A DNA stretch of 64,000 nt, taken from the NCBI GenBank assembly GCA_902625715.1, contig CACOCP010000001.1, forward strand, positions 62,001-126,000, read 5' to 3'. Below the pieces are notes generated by a model that saw only the letters and a list, made by a program, of their open reading frames with translations, made no database searches and was not told where the DNA came from. The stretch comes from an uncultured Pelagibacteraceae bacterium. GTDB taxonomy: Bacteria; Pseudomonadota; Alphaproteobacteria; Pelagibacterales; Pelagibacteraceae. The translations under genes and the position numbers were made by a program. Below, in pieces: positions 62,772 through 64,000 of this stretch. Every line of letters begins with the position of its first letter. The stretch's first letter is position 1.

Positions 62772-63348
62772 ACTTTTTTAAAATTTTTTCAATTGCAGAC
62801 GGATAAAGTTTATGTTCAATTTTTAAAATTTTTTTAGCTAATTTTTGCTCTGTATCAGCTTTTGAAATTCTAATTTTTTTTTGTAATATTATTTTTCCAG
62901 AATCTAATTTAGAAGTAACCGAATGAACCGTTGCTCCTGAGAATTTATCTTTATTTTTAATTGCTCTTCTATGAGTATTTAAACCTTTGTATTTTGGTAA
63001 TAGAGAAGGATGAATATTTAAAATTGGTTTTTTAAACTTTCTGATGAAACTTGGTGATAAAATTTTCATAAAACCCGCTAAACAAATTAAATCAATTTTA
63101 TTTTTTCTTAAATATCCTAATATTTTTAATTCTGCTTGTTTTTTTTTTGAATAATTTATTACATGATATTTAATCTTATTTTTTTTGGCAAATTCTAAAC
63201 CTTTTGAAAATTTATTATTAGAAATTACCAAATTAATTTTAATTTTAGATTTTTTTATCTTTGAGTACTTGATCAAAGAAAGTAGATTGCTCCCTCTTCC
63301 AGAAATAAAAATAGAAATATTTAAATCCCTACCAGTTAATTGTTCCAC
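62761..63348 (-). CDS. purN: Phosphoribosylglycinamide formyltransferase
   Basis: 195 residues. ISIFISGRGSNLLSLIKYS, LAGFMKILSPSFI, LNIHPSLLPKYKGLNTHRRA and FSGATVHSVTSKLDSGKIILQ form the active site (Asn, His, Asp). It adds formyl from 10-formyl-THF to GAR, in purine synthesis. It overlaps purM by 20 bases. Glycine is a building block of GAR. Confidence 0.95.
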   Translation of the reverse strand: MEQLTGRDLNISIFISGRGSNLLSLIKYSKIKKSKIKINLVISNNKFSKGLEFAKKNKIKYHVINYSKKKQAELKILGYLRKNKIDLICLAGFMKILSPSFIRKFKKPILNIHPSLLPKYKGLNTHRRAIKNKDKFSGATVHSVTSKLDSGKIILQKKIRISKADTEQKLAKKILKIEHKLYPSAIEKILKKSSL

Positions 63349-64000
63349 TTAAATTTACTTTGTTTTTATTTTTTGAAATTTTTCCTATAACATAGGGTTT
63401 ATACTTCTTATCAAAAGTTAACTTTACTTTATTGAAATTTTTTTTATTTATAATTATACAGAAACCAACACCACAATTAAATGTTTTTAACATCTCACTA
63501 TCTGATACTCCTGATTTTTGAAGCCATCTAAAAATTTTTTGAGTTTTAACTTTATCTAAATCTATATTTGCACATAAATTATTTGGAATAACTCTTTTAA
63601 TATTATCTTCTATTCCACCACCAGTTATATTTGCACAACCATTGATAAGGTTTTTGTCTATTAATTTAATAATTTCTTTTACGTAAATTTTAGTTGGTTT
63701 TATTAATTCATTTTTAAGATATTTATTTTTGTTTATTTTAATTTTTTTTACTTTTAAAACTTTTCTGACAAGTGAAAAGCCATTAGAATGTATACCATTT
63801 GATGGAATAGCTAAAATTAAATCGTTTTTTTTTATTTTATTAATTAGAATATTTTTTTTTTCTACCAAACCAACAGAAAAACCTGCAAGATCAAATTTAC
63901 CTTGCGAATATGTACCGGGCATTTCTGCTGTTTCTCCTCCAACAAGATTACAATTTGATAATTCACATCCCTTAATAATGCCTTTGATAATTTCTTTCAT
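63329..64000 (-). CDS. purM: Phosphoribosylformylglycinamidine cyclo-ligase, C-terminal part
   Basis: The visible 223 residues run off the right edge; the first residues shown are internal. LVGGETAEMPGTYSQGKFDLAGFSVGLVEKK, NGIHSNGFSLVRKVLK, ITGGGIEDNIKRVIPNNL and GVGFCIIINKKNF match PurM, about two-thirds of a 340-residue protein. It closes the imidazole ring. With purN it forms the common purMN pair. Confidence 0.93.
   Translation of the reverse strand: MKEIIKGIIKGCELSNCNLVGGETAEMPGTYSQGKFDLAGFSVGLVEKKNILINKIKKNDLILAIPSNGIHSNGFSLVRKVLKVKKIKINKNKYLKNELIKPTKIYVKEIIKLIDKNLINGCANITGGGIEDNIKRVIPNNLCANIDLDKVKTQKIFRWLQKSGVSDSEMLKTFNCGVGFCIIINKKNFNKVKLTFDKKYKPYVIGKISKNKNKVNLSGTINW

Noticed and set aside
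1-64000. CRISPR arrays, tRNA or rRNA genes, insertion sequences, prophage or integrase genes
   Set aside because: None seen on either strand; repeated A/T-rich strings are base composition, not repeats with spacers.

Overview
The window is a dense, AT-rich bacterial chromosome segment that most resembles a SAR11 alphaproteobacterium (Candidatus Pelagibacter type). The grounds are very low GC, intergenic gaps mostly under 100 bp, many ATGA or TAATG gene junctions, convergent genes whose ends overlap, and alphaproteobacterial gene orders (rpsF-rpsR-rplI-dnaB, lptF-lptG-lptD-surA-pdxA-rsmA, fabD-fabG-acpP). A tandem glycine riboswitch sits in front of gcvT, which is typical of SAR11. I see no tRNA, rRNA, CRISPR array, IS element or prophage, and no gene-free stretch over 300 bases; the largest gap is 227 bases at 20769-20995.

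Layout. 1-4661: the end of panB, a TerC-like membrane protein, a TPR protein and the 5-oxoprolinase genes pxpA and pxpB-pxpC with an EamA permease. 4689-9201: extended -10 promoter, tandem glycine riboswitch, gcvT-gcvH-gcvP; gcvP carries a one-base frameshift in an A9 run. 9208-14182: a lipid-modification group (flavin amine oxidase-like protein, DUF1365, Cfa-like methyltransferase, DUF3833 lipoprotein, SDR, TspO). 14185-16202: DAO-family oxidoreductase, a TSUP permease and a 58-residue companion ORF. 16212-27446: molybdenum cofactor genes (moaB, moaEDCA, mobA, moeA) with the Mo enzyme msrPQ, mixed with aldehyde dehydrogenase plus DUF779, a GYD protein, NAD-type formate dehydrogenase, an HPP protein and a NifU-like scaffold.

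27492-31780 is the most distinctive part: an EamA permease, creatinase, arginine:glycine amidinotransferase and threonine aldolase, back to back with 0-6 base gaps or a 1-base overlap. Each enzyme can be written as a route towards glycine (or sarcosine), which would suit an organism with the glycine/serine limitation reported for SAR11. The rest of the accessory part (31781-39326) holds small unknown proteins, a hydroxyacid dehydrogenase, YajQ, an iron-containing alcohol dehydrogenase, a carbonic anhydrase-like protein, a PhyH oxygenase, a MOSC protein and MFS and EamA permeases.

39323-64000 is mostly core: glutathione synthesis (gshA, gshB), a YyaL-type thioredoxin-fold protein, an HD-domain protein, purF-cvpA, an MMPL exporter, dnaB and ribosomal proteins, fatty acid synthesis and gmk, rsmA-pdxA-surA-lptDGF for outer membrane and ribosome maturation, pepA, ndk, purN and the end of purM. 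Glycine cleavage, the putative glycine-releasing operon, one-carbon oxidation (formate dehydrogenase), purine synthesis (purF, purM, purN) and glutathione/5-oxoproline turnover together make this a window centred on glycine, C1 and redox metabolism.
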